DNA from: Laburnicola sp. R22_1
Lineage: Eukaryota; Ascomycota; Dothideomycetes; Pleosporales; Didymosphaeriaceae
Length of the DNA stretch: 64,000 bases
Direction: 5' to 3'
Assembly: GCA_014281115.1 (NCBI GenBank)
Contig: JACONQ010000007.1
Location: 2,976,001 to 3,040,000 of the forward strand
In this document: positions 21,205-33,519 of the stretch, in pieces
Layout: every line of letters begins with the position of its first letter
Position numbering within the stretch: the stretch's first letter is position 1
Made by a program: the position numbers and the translations under genes
Notes under the pieces: generated by a model
Databases searched by the model: none
Told to the model about the DNA's origin: nothing
The model's input: only the letters and a program-made list of their open reading frames with translations

Positions 21205-21535
21205 AGCTGATGGGTCTTCACCTGCAAGACACGGGAATTAGTCAGCAAGAGTGCGGCATGAGTCCAAGCCAAGTGTAGAGGTTGAGCAGGCGCTGTGTTG
21301 TGAAGTACGTTGCGGAAGAATCGTGTTGCAAATTGAGCTCCAGGTAACTGACTTTTATCAGGCGAGTCACCCCGATGCCAAATGCGCAAGCTGGATATAA
21401 TCCAGCCTCGTGGCTACCACGCGCGCTGTGGGCGCTGAAGAACTATTGTTTGCTCCGCACTTGTCTCAACTCGTGCACCTGGCAGATAGTCAGACCTTGC
21501 GATTAAGAGACATTTCGCAAACTGATCCAACCATC

Positions 21536-21543
21536 TATATAAA
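21536..21543 (+). promoter_or_regulatory. TATA-like box upstream of zinc-ribbon gene
   Basis: TATATAAA, 160 bases before the ATG at 21704. The call rests on position and motif only. Confidence 0.45.
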
Positions 21544-21703
21544 GAGTGCATGCAATACACCCGATATTCCTATCACGAAACCCAACCACCTCACCATTTT
21601 AGATACACCCCAAAAGAAAGAAAAAAAAAAGACAGCAAGTCCTTGCCTAACGGAGTGCATACAGTACAAGATCTAACCAACAATTAGAATAATAGAATAC
21701 AAC

Positions 21704-21994
21704 ATGGGCAGACGGAAGAACAAGAAAGGCGGCGTGCCAAAGAAGTACTGGTATACAGCACCTATCGACGGGGCCCGTCCGAGGGATCCTACAACGTATT
21801 GGAATCGCAATCAGCGCTTTCCTTCGCCGTGTACGCCGCGGGCGTCTCCGGCACCGGAACCACCTAAAGAAGAGTATGAGTGTGGGAATGAGGAGTGTGG
21901 GGGGAGTATTGAGAAGGATGAGCAGGAGGTTGCGCGGTGTGGGGCTTGTGGGTGGATGGGGTTTACGGAGGAGCTGGTTAGGAGGGGGGAGTAG
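21704..21994 (+). CDS. Small zinc-ribbon protein
   Basis: A 96-residue single-exon frame with a TATA box and A-rich leader. The N-terminus is strongly basic (MGRRKNKKGGVPKKYW). The middle is Pro-rich, and the C-terminus holds four Cys as two knuckles, ECGNEEC (Cys60, Cys65) and CGAC (Cys79, Cys82), with a Trp after the second pair. That arrangement suggests a single zinc ribbon, as in small nucleic-acid-binding or Zn-finger accessory proteins. No family is recognised. Nothing in it is broken. Confidence 0.6.
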   Translation: MGRRKNKKGGVPKKYWYTAPIDGARPRDPTTYWNRNQRFPSPCTPRASPAPEPPKEEYECGNEECGGSIEKDEQEVARCGACGWMGFTEELVRRGE

Positions 21995-24900
21995 AGCTGG
22001 GTTGTAGGACGACTTTGTGGGGGAGGAGGAGGAGGAGTTGTGCGTGGTTGGGTAATTGGATGTTTAATGGTTGTTGAGTGGTGGTGCCATCGTAGAATGC
22101 TTGCCAATCCACCTGTGCGTCGCACCAGGTACCTTTATCACAGCCGCCGAAGAGAAGCTGCTTGTGTAGGCTTGCCGGCTCGAGATTATGATCACGCTAG
22201 GGTGTATCCCTGGGGAGGCTATGTCAGATGTTCCTATAAAGTGCATAAGTTTGTATTTGTTTAATAGCTTCGTACTTAATGTCTTATTAACAGACCTATC
22301 ATTCGAATTTCGATTGCAGTGAGCGTGCGTCTTAAGTTATGCAACTTTCAATAACAAGTTGACCCATATTTGGACCCAATTAAGGTCAGCCATGTACTCA
22401 GAACCGTCTTCGACGCTTGGATTGGAGACCGAGGTCTGTATCTCGAATCAAGACGATGTAAATAGCGTAGAGACAGTATCTGAGTGATGTTTCCTAACAT
22501 TATGGGGCCTGTTTTTTCTTTAATAATTACCCCTGTCGTGGCGTCTATGCAGTTTGTTCAACCCCGAGCAAATGAAAACTCAATCTACACGAAATACCTC
22601 GCTTGTGGAGTTCAGTGCATTAATCCAGGAATTTAGGAATATAGTGGGTGAGGATTATCCGAGCGTGGAATCATGGACTTGTTTTCTATCATGCTGTATG
22701 AGAGAGTTGAGATGATGATGCCCTGGTGGGGTGGTTTGGTGATGTCGTACGTTGGTATTCACGCTTGCAAAGCCGTCGGGTAGTGCGGGCGTTAATAATG
22801 TCTATTTTCGTTTTTTTTTCGGTAAAGCCCATGGCACTCCGCAAGAGTTTTTGTTCTGTCTTCCATGACAAGCCTGAATAGCATACACCGTCGGGCGGGC
22901 ACAAGCATCAACTAGTAGAAAGCGGCGTTTAAGCTTAGCTAGATAGACGATACTATGTTGTAAGAATTGCTAGAGAAGAAGTATTTGCGGAAGACTGCGG
23001 TTGAAACCTCCGAGTAGCTTCGCACAAGCACTGAGCGTATACATGGAAGGAGAGTTTGTGGACGCGAGCCGCGTCGATGAGGTTGTCGAGTGTAGTTGTG
23101 GCTCCGCACGGAACACTAGTTTTTTTATTATGGGGATAGAGAGGGCGATCTGAATTGCGTTGCTTGGCACGCCGGCTCGGTATGTTGTATCGTGTTCCAG
23201 TCCTGAGGGAACAGGACGTTTGCAACGTTACTGGCTGAAAGCTCGGCGATGATGCCGACCTACATACCCAACCGCAATACTAGCATTGAGACTCGGTCCC
23301 AGGCTTATAAGGACGCTGCTCACCGTGGGAAATGTCCAGGTCCTGGTCGAAATTTTGCGCATAAGGCGCCCAGGCCAGGAAGAAAGCTCCTTCGTAGGAA
23401 CGAAGGAACTACGATGAAAATCACCCAAGGCAATATGCCAACATGCTTGGCGGACGCGATATGCGCTGATTGGAGGGAAGTACCGCGGACCCTGTTCGCA
23501 TTCCAAAAAGGCGATGATGTCTTTTTCGAGCGTCGCAGCTCGCCATCGCATGGATATCGCATGGATGTGAAAGCCGGACGAGAAAATTGCAAAGAGGACT
23601 GCTCCGTACAGCTAGTAAAGCGAGTAGGAAAACAAGAAAACGCGAAGAGTCTGAGATGGTACGATGTGACGTCGATCGCGAGGATGAGGAGCTTGTACGT
23701 TAGTGAATTCACAATGCCTGTAGATATTGTTGGAGTGTAATAGGACTGCGAAGGAGCTCAACTGTTTTTTAACTGCTTTCAATAGAACAACTCTATTTTT
23801 TGTCGGTTTTATATAGGCCTCAAGCTCGATGGTGGGATAGCGATCCGAGTTTTGGGTGGGCTTGATTTCTCTCGGCCAGAATTCAAACGGAAGCGAGGCT
23901 CTTCTACAAACCCAGTGTGAGGCAGGCCATGCTTGACACTAATGTAGAAGAAAGCCTTCAGGGAAAGAGAAATGCGTTTCGATTGGTATCCCCGCAAGTA
24001 ATGTATTATCAACTCCTCTTTCAGTAAGGTAATCTTGTTCTGAAGATTGTTGATGAACAATACACCACGACCTTAATTTCGTACGTGCCTGCCGCTTTGT
24101 AGAGAAACACAATACCATAAGTCCGTCTAAATATACAAGAAGCGTTTTAAACCGTATTAGTATCCTATATCTATTTGGCGCTGGACGAAGAAGTGTGTTA
24201 ATGCTACTTCCGCTGCTCGATTCGTTGCTGTAGCTGTTCCGACCTAGACACCTTAATGTAAAAGATGCAGGCATACTAGATACAGATGCGTAGGACCTTC
24301 TTCTTGTATAATAGTGGTTCCCAGTGTATGTATGCATTGTGCATCTTAAAGTGTCCTATAGTGGAAGTCGTAGGCTGGGTTCGCGAGTTCTTCTCGGATC
24401 ATAGCGCTCGTAACAAGCTCGCATGCTGGGGGGCCGACTTTCGCTTTGAAAAGGTTTTCTCATTCTGAGCGGAGATGGTCGTATATTCTTCAAGGGTATA
24501 GTAGCATGAATGCTGACGGGTTTCCACTGCTGCTCATTAAACACATGCCTCGTTCCCGCGCGACATGTGTGCCGCGGCCGCCAACCACAGAAGATCGTAA
24601 CAAAGACGCAGAGGAGACAGAAGCAGCGAGCTCTGGGGTTGGCATCGTTGACCTGGATGTCTCGATTCTTGCCGGCTTGGAATCGTTCCCAGCGGAAGGG
24701 GGAAAGGACCAGTACTCCATTTTTTGACAACATCAGCGCGAAGGGCACTTCTCGGGGCCAGAAGAAGATTCTGCACTCCACAATCTCGTCGTCTATTGGT
24801 TCCAGTTCCAATTGCATCGGCACCAAGATTGGGCGATGCTCTACTTGTACATTTCATGTCGCGAATGATGGCGAAGACGGGGGTATTTGCGATCATTGGC

Positions 24901-26147
24901 TCGCTGGAAGAGTTCGTAGATTCCCACAGTTCTCTCATCGCTCGATTTCTACCGGCAGATTGTGAGACTCACGCCATAGAAGGGCGAATTCTCCATCGTT
25001 GGGAGGATATTTTGCTCTTCATCTTCTTCTATGAGCTGGGCATCCTCTCGAGCCGGAACCTAGTTGACAAATCGAATTCCCAGCCAGATATGCAATCCTA
25101 ATCTCGACCTCAGTAGTACAGCCCTCCGCAGGTATTCAGGGCAACTTAGTACTGATGCGATGGAATTACAGCGATGGTAGATGGTAACCGTGCCGATGTT
25201 GACCACAACTCCGACGAGCCCTGAGCGGTAGGACTCTCGTTCTGTAATGTCCTTTTTCGGGAATGCAGCGGAACCATCAAACAATATCCATGAGTAGGTA
25301 GGGATGAGCGGCGGCTTCGGTTGCAGGTGGAAAACTTGGCATGCGACCTATCCATGGATGTCTTCCCTTGCAAAGGATGAGCGTGTAGATTTTGTTCAGA
25401 ATCTTCGCCAGCAGCCTCAGCAATGAACCGCGCTGGTCTCATTCAGCGACGCCGTCCACACCGACATTGTTCTAAGCGTATCCCGACAGGCCATCCGCTC
25501 TTTCAGACGACCGTTGGAGCCCCGCCGCCAGGCTATCCAATCTCTGGATTTCGATGCAGCGAGCCCCTGAGGGAGCGACGGTGAGGAGTTGACCGCGATG
25601 GCCGGTCGCAGCGGCGTCGGCGCGGGTATACCATCACAGCTGGTAATGGGATTCGCGAGGTGTGGGGCTACGGGGTGCGTCTTCGGGGTGCGTCTTCGGG
25701 CGCGTTAATAGCCATCGCGGCTTGGAACTGGCATGACCAATCGAAGGCGGCGTTGTATTCATTGTCAAGATTCGTACTCAGCTCCGGACTGCGACGGGGA
25801 TCGCCAGTGGTAGTAAATTTTCTGTAACCCCTCTTCGCCTGAAAGAGCGTCGCACCGGTGGAGCGCATGACGAAGATGCCAGAAGATAGAAGGACCAGGT
25901 GCAGCGTATGCGGGTTAAACACTAGATATTCAGGCCAATGTGAAAGCACCCGTCTTAATGTAACAGTCTTGAGGAGAAGAGTAGACGAGGCGAGATTCCT
26001 GGGCCCGAGAATCTCTCTCGCGTGTAGAATCAGACCTAAGTGTCACCCGCACCCCTCTTCCCATATAATCTCCCGATTTCAGTGGCGTTGACTCCTGCGA
26101 CAACGCGACCGTTCAACCACGCCAATCTGCCCAACACCGCGCCAGCG
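21995..26147. other. Gene-poor region with no confidently supported gene
   Basis: Many short open frames on both strands, none with a recognisable domain, consistent splice sites or start context. The longest plus-strand frame is listed separately at 23249-23740. A 14-base direct duplication (ggtgcgtcttcggg-like) sits at about 25675-25702. Composition is mixed rather than RIP-like. Confidence 0.4.
23249..23740 (+). CDS. Unrecognised 163-residue open frame
   Basis: It opens with ATGATG and ends at TAA. The basic protein has Cys residues (GKCPGPGRNF; ENCKEDC) and no known motif. An opposite-strand frame of 130 codons overlaps it, so coding status is uncertain. Listed only as a candidate. Confidence 0.2.
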   Translation: MMPTYIPNRNTSIETRSQAYKDAAHRGKCPGPGRNFAHKAPRPGRKLLRRNEGTTMKITQGNMPTCLADAICADWREVPRTLFAFQKGDDVFFERRSSPSHGYRMDVKAGRENCKEDCSVQLVKRVGKQENAKSLRWYDVTSIARMRSLYVSEFTMPVDIVGV

Positions 26148-27077
26148 ATGCCTCCACCCAGAACGCCAGACCCCGTGGTGAATTCTCCCCTTCGCGCAAT
26201 GCAGTCAGCAGACGACCTGGGCGCACCAAGCCCCGCAGATGCAAACTCTCGAGATGACCTCCCATACGGTGTACTCAATGCCGGTACAGCTCTGCTGGAC
26301 CTCAGCAGAGGCATCGGGACACATCCTCGAGCTCCCAGCAACCATCCGGACATGCCTCGCGACGCACCAGCATATGCATCGAATAGCCGCCGGTAAATGT
26401 TGTCTCTAACACATAACATAGCGGGCTAACCTTCCGTCAGGATTCCTCCATGGGAATGCAGAAGCGAACCCGGGCTTCCCGCCGTGGGTGACTACACCGT
26501 GACTCCGCCGCGGAATCGCTCGCGACGAGAAGGTATGTACACGCCTTCTAGCTATCTTTATTTCTCTCTCTCAGCAATCGCTGATAGAATCAGACGCCAA
26601 CGCCGACGCCAATAATGACGCCGAAGCGAATCAAAACCGCGCGGAGAACAACGAACCCACAACACAGCTTGAAATGGAACGCAACTACCTCCTCGCCAAC
26701 GCGCCGTCAACAGCACGGGACTTGAGCGTCTACAAGGAGCGGCTCAGCGCTGCGTTCGGCCTGGAAAACAGCTCAGAAGGTCTCGTCGACCCCGAGCTGT
26801 ACATGTCGACAGCGAAGAAGGATCTGGGGTTGTGCCGCTTTGCTTTCTGCACTCGCAACGCCTGTCCGAATGGCGGCCGGTGCCACTGGCGCCACGACGC
26901 TCTGGTAGGTCATCGAACGCTGAAGTCAAGAAGCGTCTAACTGTTCTGCAGACCCCCGAGGAATGCACGTGGATTATCTTGCTAGGCGGTAGACCAGCTC
27001 TTGTGGAGATGGCAAAGTGTCATAGGGAGCCAGATCGTCCGACGCCGACGCCGTGGGGTCCTACCACCCTGAAATAA
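26148..27077 (+). CDS. Four-exon gene for a CCCH-like zinc-finger protein
   Basis: The gene model assembles from splice signals: exons 26148-26392, 26441-26532, 26594-26904 and 26952-27077. The introns are GTAAAT..CTAAC..CAG, GTATGT..CAG and GTAGGT..CTAAC..CAG (48, 61 and 47 nt). All junctions keep the frame, giving 257 residues from MPPPRTPDPVVNSPLRAMQ. The N-terminal half is Pro-, Asp- and Asn-rich and looks disordered. Exon 3 ends in LCRFAFCTRNACPNGGRCHW then RHDAL, a Cys/His cluster resembling CCCH fingers that bind RNA. Exon 4 continues TPEECTWIILLGGRPAL. The exact family was not recognised. In intron 2 an earlier AG at 26573-26574 would break the frame, so the later AG is chosen. Confidence 0.65.
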
Positions 27078-29749
27078 AGCAATGCGGATTTGGAGAATCT
27101 AGTCCAAGCATCGAGCCCTGCATACGAATTGATAGCACCTTCTTTAGGCTAGCGGGGAATAGTCTTCTACCCGGACGTACGGGCATTTGCAGCGACACCA
27201 GGCGCATTGCTTGTGGGGTGAGTTAGTTGATACTGCCGATGCTGAATTGGTCATCATGGAATAAAATCAGTCCCATATCTTCTTGGGAACATAATCAAAA
27301 TCCATTGTACACTCCGGTCCGATACGGACGTCAAGCCAAAGTCCCCCGACGGCGTTGGGCGGTGAGCCTCCGTCGAATCCGCATCAAAATGTATCGTGGG
27401 GTAATACGTGAAGTATTGTGTGAGGCCTGAGTCGTCCTGTGTATGAACAATGACTGCTGCTTGCTGATGTCATTCGGCTTGGGCGTCAATGTGCGGGCGG
27501 CCTGCGCAGCTTGGAGAGGAGGATGTGCGAAAGAAGAAAGGCTAAATTGCGTCCCTTCCACCGAGAGATCCCTACCGAGCCACGCGCTGAATGAGTGCCC
27601 CGAGGAATTCGAACACAGAACCAGTACTCAGGCGAGTGCCACTGCTCGCGTGAGATACAGCACTATTAAACCAAAACTTCCACAGCTCTTTTTTACCCTG
27701 AATACACATAAATGGCTGAAAGTACTTCGTCTTCGACGCCGTGCTCGTCCATGTTATTCCACCCTCTTCGCCATCACTATCCCAATGACGCATGTGGGCT
27801 TTTTGCCGCAAACCCAGCCCAGTAATTAATTTCTTTCAGGAAGCTCTCGGTTTCTCCTAATGCGGAACGGTTTCCTCTTTTCATAAACACAGTCGCCTTC
27901 CCCTTCCGGCTCTTTCATCGCGATATCAAACATGTAGGACATAAGAACGTCTATCCTAGTCAAACATCCCGACCACCGCACATGATGTAAAATTCGACGC
28001 AATTCCAGACAAAACCTGTGGGCGCGGTCGTTCCAGACTCACCAAGCGAAGCGTCTGGGTTTGAAAACATTCGGAGGTCAGGGTCTGAACCAACCCCGAC
28101 TGGGACAGCTGGTGATTTGAACACAGTCTTCCGAGAAGAGATATGAAGCATAGTAGTTGGCGCGGAGGCGATGGTAACGATACGAGGTTCCTTGCGGTTT
28201 TCCACTTTTGATAGAGGAGGCGATCTATCTGCTGGAATGTCCATGGGTGGGTGTGCTGAACGTTCTACTATATGACGAGGACGGAATTTCGTGCGTCGAT
28301 TCATTGGAGGTAACGCAAACGCCGAAAATACAGATTCCCCAGCTGTATACCGATCGTCAGCTTTCAGGGTTTGAAATAGGAGGAAGAAAAGTAGGACAAA
28401 AATATTTCATTAAAAGATCACGTGACTTATTGGCCGCCCGGGTGTACCGTTTTCGCTCCACGGTGAGGCAAAGAGGTCTCTTCTAGACAGAAGACGTTCA
28501 CTGTTCCCAGATCCATCTGATCATGTCTGGTGAGCGGCTAGTAACGACGACCTGACTTGGGGCTGACATGGCGCATTTCGGGCCGTGCGGTAAGCAAGGT
28601 TGTGCTTCCACCCCTCCTCTTCAAGTGTGAAATCGTCGTCTTGATCCCCGATGAGCACAGCGGCCGCAATCCTATTTAGGCCCCCGAGAAATGGTGCTGT
28701 TGCACTCTGCTCTAGAAGCCGACATGTCATTGTAGAGGGTGTGATAAAGATAACGCTGCGCCAGAGTGAGGCGCGTCACACGCGCAGCCTGGGCGAATCG
28801 TGAAAGCATCGGTGGAGGTATGAGTGAATTCATGGACGCAAGTATAGTGCTAGCGAAAACGGTTGTGTGCGAAGTTGTGCGCAGAGTGCACGGTTCCGCC
28901 GCTGGAACCGGGGCTCGAAGTCGCTATGACGTCACACGACATCACATGACCTGGCCTTTCTCTGGCACTCTCACGCCCAGAGCAATGCCCGCCATCACTG
29001 AAAACGACAGTTTTCCGCGTGATAAAATATGCATCATGAAACCCAACATGTTCATGACTCTGATTTATGTATTTAATTGTGTCCCGGGGTAACAAGCAGC
29101 ACAATAAGTAATGGGCTGCCGTTTAAATTGCCAGTTGAAGCCTCCGTATGGAGTAGCCATGCGGGTATGTGGCTGATCTAGCCAAAATGGGTCTTTTAAA
29201 ATGTACCTGGTGTTATCAATGAATGTAATTTGACTTTTTCTGATGATTATGGCAGCGATAAGGGGAACCGCTGTAATATACAAAAACAAATTTACTCACC
29301 ATCGAGCCAGTACATTCATGGAGACATGAGCTCGATCGGTCCTCGAGTCGATCCATAATTTTCATCATTCATGTGACTCTACCCAAAATGCTAATAGTGC
29401 CATTGAATAAAGCCAACTATCTCATTACAGTGTCGGACAACGACACTGAATCCGCACGCTCACAATCGTTTTCCAAGGTCACACGATTGCTAAAATGTAT
29501 GACTCGTTCTGGTAATCCCAGACACGAAAGGCTTAACCCAAATATATGCACAGCGACACGGCATCTATTGCATATAGATTTACATGGTTGAGGATATCAT
29601 TCAAACACGCACAATCGTGTATCTCCTGACGGAATATATCACCTCTTCATTTCTATTTGCAAGAAAGTCTGACTACTGCCACCATTGATTCATTGTCCAT
29701 CCTACCTGCAATCCCATTCCGTTCCTAGCTTCTCGCAATGTTCACGTTG
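27078..29749. other. No supported gene
   Basis: Short overlapping frames on both strands (for example 27443-27829 plus and 27960-28304 minus) lack domains. No repeats or transposon ends were seen. Confidence 0.35.
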
Positions 29750-30166
29750 TTAGCCACCAAGGCCACCCCGCAATCCAACCACAATTACCACCACAGCCCC
29801 TACCGTCACCACAATCCCGAAGAACATATACAAGAACAAGATCGAGTTTTGCATGGCGGGATCGCTGAACCAGATACGATCACGGTACACGACCTCCTCA
29901 TGCTGCTGCCACTGCGGCAACACACTCACTTCATGCGAATACCCCGTATGAGAAGCAGGGTGGCGCGGTTCGTTTCCCATGCTCATAATTTTCCTCAAAG
30001 TGGCCGCCAGATTGGGCGACATTGGGTTCCCCTGACCGTGTCGGATCATGCTGGCATATGCATATCCAGGCGGCGGTGGGGGTGTGCTGGGCGGAGATGC
30101 CATCATGATGCTGTCGAAGCCTTCATGAAAGGGGTTTGCTGCGTAGATCGGAGACTCTGTATACAT
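29750..30166 (-). CDS. Candidate small membrane-anchored protein
   Basis: From the ATG at 30166 the frame encodes 138 residues starting MYTESPIYAANPFHEGF. A Pro-rich, flexible part (SPPSTPPPPPGYAYA) is followed by a hydrophobic stretch near the end, ILFLYMFFGIVVTVGAVVVI, then a short Gly-rich tail. This is the layout of a single-pass, C-terminally anchored membrane protein. The frame remains open 34 codons further upstream, and a GTAAGT lies just before, so the true 5' end may be in an upstream exon. A plus-strand frame overlaps it but shows no such organisation. No family is recognised. Confidence 0.4.
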   Translation of the reverse strand: MYTESPIYAANPFHEGFDSIMMASPPSTPPPPPGYAYASMIRHGQGNPMSPNLAATLRKIMSMGNEPRHPASHTGYSHEVSVLPQWQQHEEVVYRDRIWFSDPAMQNSILFLYMFFGIVVTVGAVVVIVVGLRGGLGG

Positions 30167-31561
30167 GTGAGCTGCGTTTACGCATGTTTTAGGAGCCGAC
30201 TTACTGTAAACTGCGCGCGTTGTGCTATGGCTGTGCACAAATCGAAGACGCTTGGGTGGAATGAACATGGCCGCGATGAAATGGATTTTGAGATGGAGCA
30301 GACGTTTAAGAGGTTGAATAGGTTCTTGAGGGTAAACTGGTTGACGGTTGAGGTTGGCGCAACCACAGAACGGAAGACAAGGGGAATTTTTATATCAAGA
30401 GTTAGCGTGAGACAGACACGGTGGACACTCGAGTGAAAGCAAATATTTCAGATGAATGATTCTGAGCTAGATACACCACCCAGATGTTCCCAATTTGCAC
30501 CACTTTCACTGATATATTTTAGTTGCTAAGCCACTATAGTTCTTGTTCGAGCCAAAGATGGATGAGTGAACATGAGAGTGAAAGGGACTTCTTGGCGAGA
30601 AGAGATACCTCGCAACTATGGATCTACTCACAAGCCCTTCTTACCAACTAACATATATACATGTACAGTTTCCCTATAAAGGCTATTTAGTTATTCTTAC
30701 AGGGGCTCTTTGCACCCCAACCATTAATTTTGACGACTATTTGGTCACCGCCAAAGGGAGCGAGCTAACCTACGATGAATCTTTATTTATCCCAACATTG
30801 ACCTCGAATCTCTGCACCTCGCAACGCCCGCTGTAACAATGCCACTACTACACCTAGCCCATCCACATACAAAAACCCAACCTTCCATACTTATCCGCAG
30901 TCTCCGCACCTTTTTTTATCTATATCCGCACCCTGGGCTAAGGGCGCTATAGACCGTAATCCACCCTTTCTTATAGAGCTAACAAAGATTCTAACAATAC
31001 CAAGAACCTTTAGGTCCATCCCGTCTAGGTAATCGATCCGTCTACTATATTGCGAAGCCGACGATGACATCGAACGGCCCAGCGGCCAACAACAAAGCTA
31101 AGCAAGAAAGAAACCTTATACTGACCACGTCATGTAATTCTCCACCATCTTCTCGTGCGTACAATAAGATCTAGCAACAGTGTACTTTTTGTTGATCTTA
31201 CTACGCCGTGGTACTCTTTATATAAACATTTTAATTTAATAATGCACAGCAGAAAATCAAAAATCGATAGGTAGCGCCAAGCTAGAATAACGGACTGCGT
31301 AGCTTCCATTCTATATGTTATATTTATTGTTCGTCTTTGAAGGTCTATTTTGTCGTACTAAGTCGAATGAAATACCGTAGAAATTGTAACTTACATCCTT
31401 TATTTGTAATGTGAAGATATGTAATGCGATACAATACAAAATCATAATCGGTGGAGGGAATGCGCGGGCAAAGAGCGACTCGAATGAATGCAATTGTCAG
31501 TTACACGAACGATTGCATGGGTAAATTAGATTAACAATATTATTAATAGACTTCTACATGC
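30167..31561. other. Intergenic, moderately AT-rich, no gene seen
   Basis: Contains the 3' side of the protease gene at its right end (AT-rich, 31200-31560), where termination would be expected. No recognisable element. Confidence 0.35.
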
Positions 31562-33064
31562 TCATATCATCTCGTCAAATTCTAATTTGGGCTTTCGCTT
31601 CTTCCGTCTAATTTCCTCCAGGATTTCCTCCAGGATGTCGGATGCTCCAGAAGCATGGGCCGGACTAAGATTCGCGGGAGGAGGGTTGCATGATGGCGTT
31701 GAGTCGCGTTTTTGCTTTTGAGTGGTCTGGGCGCTCTTTGCCGCAGGCGGCGAAGACGAGGCTGGCGGTTCAAATGCAGGAGGTTCCGATGGAGGTACCG
31801 GGGAGGACTCTTCAAGCTCGCCAGTCTCCAAAACTGCGGGAATGCTGGGAGGGACTGGATGGCCAGAGCTATGCCGCCTATTGGAACAGTCGGACCCACT
31901 AGTAGGCGTGCCGTCCTCCTCGCACGAGGAATCTTCCGACTGAACTGCCAAAGACCCAGGAACGTGATCGCCAACGTCCTCATTGACCAAGCTGCTCGCC
32001 GATTCAGCAACCACCTTGATACACGTCTCCGTCGGCTGAAAAGCCCCCGGACGCGCCGCCAACTCGTCGATCAACCGCCGTAACTTCCGCCTCTCCTCAT
32101 CCAAATCCGGAACTCTAGCTTCGAAGTTGAACCGCTCATCCATAGCGACATCGCAAGCGACGTCGCCCAGGATCTCCCGCATGAGGTAGCACACGCAAGG
32201 ACCGCAGTTGAACCCCGTAGGATCTCGGGGTGCGCCCGGCGCGCTTTGGCACCGGACGTCTTTCGTCCGAAGGCCATACATGGCGCAAAATGCCCAGACG
32301 AAGTTCTCAGCCTCCTGGTCGTTTAGACCGGAGGCAGAGTCGAAATGTAGAATTTCGTTGCTGTTGATACAGATGAGCATGAGGGACCAGTGGACCCCGC
32401 CTTCCTTAAGATCCGCCGACTCAGAATTGATGGGAACGACGACGTAGTCGTACTGGAACTGTCCCGCGGCGCTGGTAAGCTGGGGGACGATCTCTGCCAG
32501 TACGGCGCATTGCTCGAGCGGCGTCGTTTTGATCACCTGGGCGACCGTAGGTTCCATGAGATATACTCGGTCGACGTTTTGGAATGTCGACTGGAGATAT
32601 GTCTGGTAGAAGCTTATGACTCCATCCCAGATCCAGGTGCCGTCGTTGAGACTCGCGCGGTCGGAGCGTCGGATGCGAGACTCGCCGAAGACGAGGACGG
32701 TTGGATCTCTATCTTCGGCTGTTAGGTTTTTCTCCCTGTCCGAAGGTGGAGCGCTGCTCAGGGACCGGCTGCTTACTGATCCGCTGCCCAGGAATTGTTT
32801 CTGGGATACTTGATCCATGCTGTTGTTGGTTGTATCTTGTGCGGGGATAAGTTTACCGTGCAAGTGCGTCGACTCGTGTAGGGATTGAGGAACTGAAGGT
32901 TTGAAGGTTTGAAATTCAAACGGGGAACAATATTGAAAGTCGTTATAACCACACGCGTTCGGTGCTTGAAAGGGCTGTAGTGAAAGCGAACAATGGGGGA
33001 ACAATGCGGAAAGAGCGCCTACCCATAACGCCGCAAGTGCCCACAGCCGAGAATAATGTTCCAC
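31562..33064 (-). CDS. C48-family (Ulp1/SENP8-like) cysteine protease
   Basis: A complete frame of up to 500 residues. The protease domain (about 123-300) resembles the deneddylase/SENP8 branch of ubiquitin-like-protein proteases: VLVFGESRIRRSD, YVVVPINSESAD, then GGVHWSLML with His225, ILHFDSASG with Asp242 and FNCGPCVCYL with Cys287. The expected Gln about six residues before the Cys is not evident (DPTGFNC). Family members remove SUMO or NEDD8; the substrate here is unknown. The C-terminal 170 residues are Ser/Pro/Glu-rich, with a basic segment EEIRRKKRKPKLEFDEM at the end. The first 30 residues are hydrophobic and could mimic a signal peptide. A start at the ATG at 32818 (MDQVSQKQFLG), just before the domain, may be the true one for an intracellular enzyme. 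Confidence 0.75.
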   Translation of the reverse strand: MEHYSRLWALAALWVGALSALFPHCSLSLQPFQAPNACGYNDFQYCSPFEFQTFKPSVPQSLHESTHLHGKLIPAQDTTNNSMDQVSQKQFLGSGSVSSRSLSSAPPSDREKNLTAEDRDPTVLVFGESRIRRSDRASLNDGTWIWDGVISFYQTYLQSTFQNVDRVYLMEPTVAQVIKTTPLEQCAVLAEIVPQLTSAAGQFQYDYVVVPINSESADLKEGGVHWSLMLICINSNEILHFDSASGLNDQEAENFVWAFCAMYGLRTKDVRCQSAPGAPRDPTGFNCGPCVCYLMREILGDVACDVAMDERFNFEARVPDLDEERRKLRRLIDELAARPGAFQPTETCIKVVAESASSLVNEDVGDHVPGSLAVQSEDSSCEEDGTPTSGSDCSNRRHSSGHPVPPSIPAVLETGELEESSPVPPSEPPAFEPPASSSPPAAKSAQTTQKQKRDSTPSCNPPPANLSPAHASGASDILEEILEEIRRKKRKPKLEFDEMI

Positions 33065-33310
33065 TCATTGTGTACCCAAGATCTAGAACTTTCCCTCGTC
33101 GGTCAAGCTCGAACGCGCTAACGAAGAAGACCTGGTTCTGAGGCTCCATATATCTACTGAATAGGAGTATATTGTCTAATATATACAAAATAAAGAGGGT
33201 TAAAACTAAGGCAAAAGTACTATATAATGTAAGAAATGTAATAAAGTTGTATTTCTAAAGAAGGCAGAAGATCCCCTTCTTATACTATGTAAAAGTATTT
33301 GCACAGCCTT
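33065..33310. other. Upstream region of the protease gene, AT-rich
   Basis: Includes TATATA-type sequence at 33149-33184, on the 5' side of the minus-strand protease gene, that could serve its promoter. Confidence 0.3.
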
Positions 33311-33475
33311 CCCTCACAGCGTTTTACTGTGTGCCGAAAGGTTTGCGACACTTTTCCTCTTGGTAAGCCTATTTGCTATCGAATTGTCATTGATGTTGCC
33401 TCAATGCGTTTTGCAACACCCCCATAGCTTTTCCTCACAGCGTTTTACCGTGTACCGAAATGTTTGTGATGAGGA
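33311..33475. repeat. Two copies of a dispersed repeat (ctcacagcgttttaYcgtgt)
   Basis: About 40 bases at 33313-33351 recur at 33433-33471 (cctcacagcgtttta, then gtgtRccgaaaKgtttgYga). The second copy with its left flank (acacccccatagctttt) is matched again at 57608-57650 in degraded form. The repeat family is not recognised. Confidence 0.7.
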
Positions 33476-33519
33476 CTGTTTGCTGTCTAACATAGTTGTT
33501 GTTGTTTTATTATCCAAAC

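Noticed and set aside
29738..30436. 232-codon plus-strand frame
   Set aside because: No domain; the opposite strand has a better protein layout with a terminal membrane segment.
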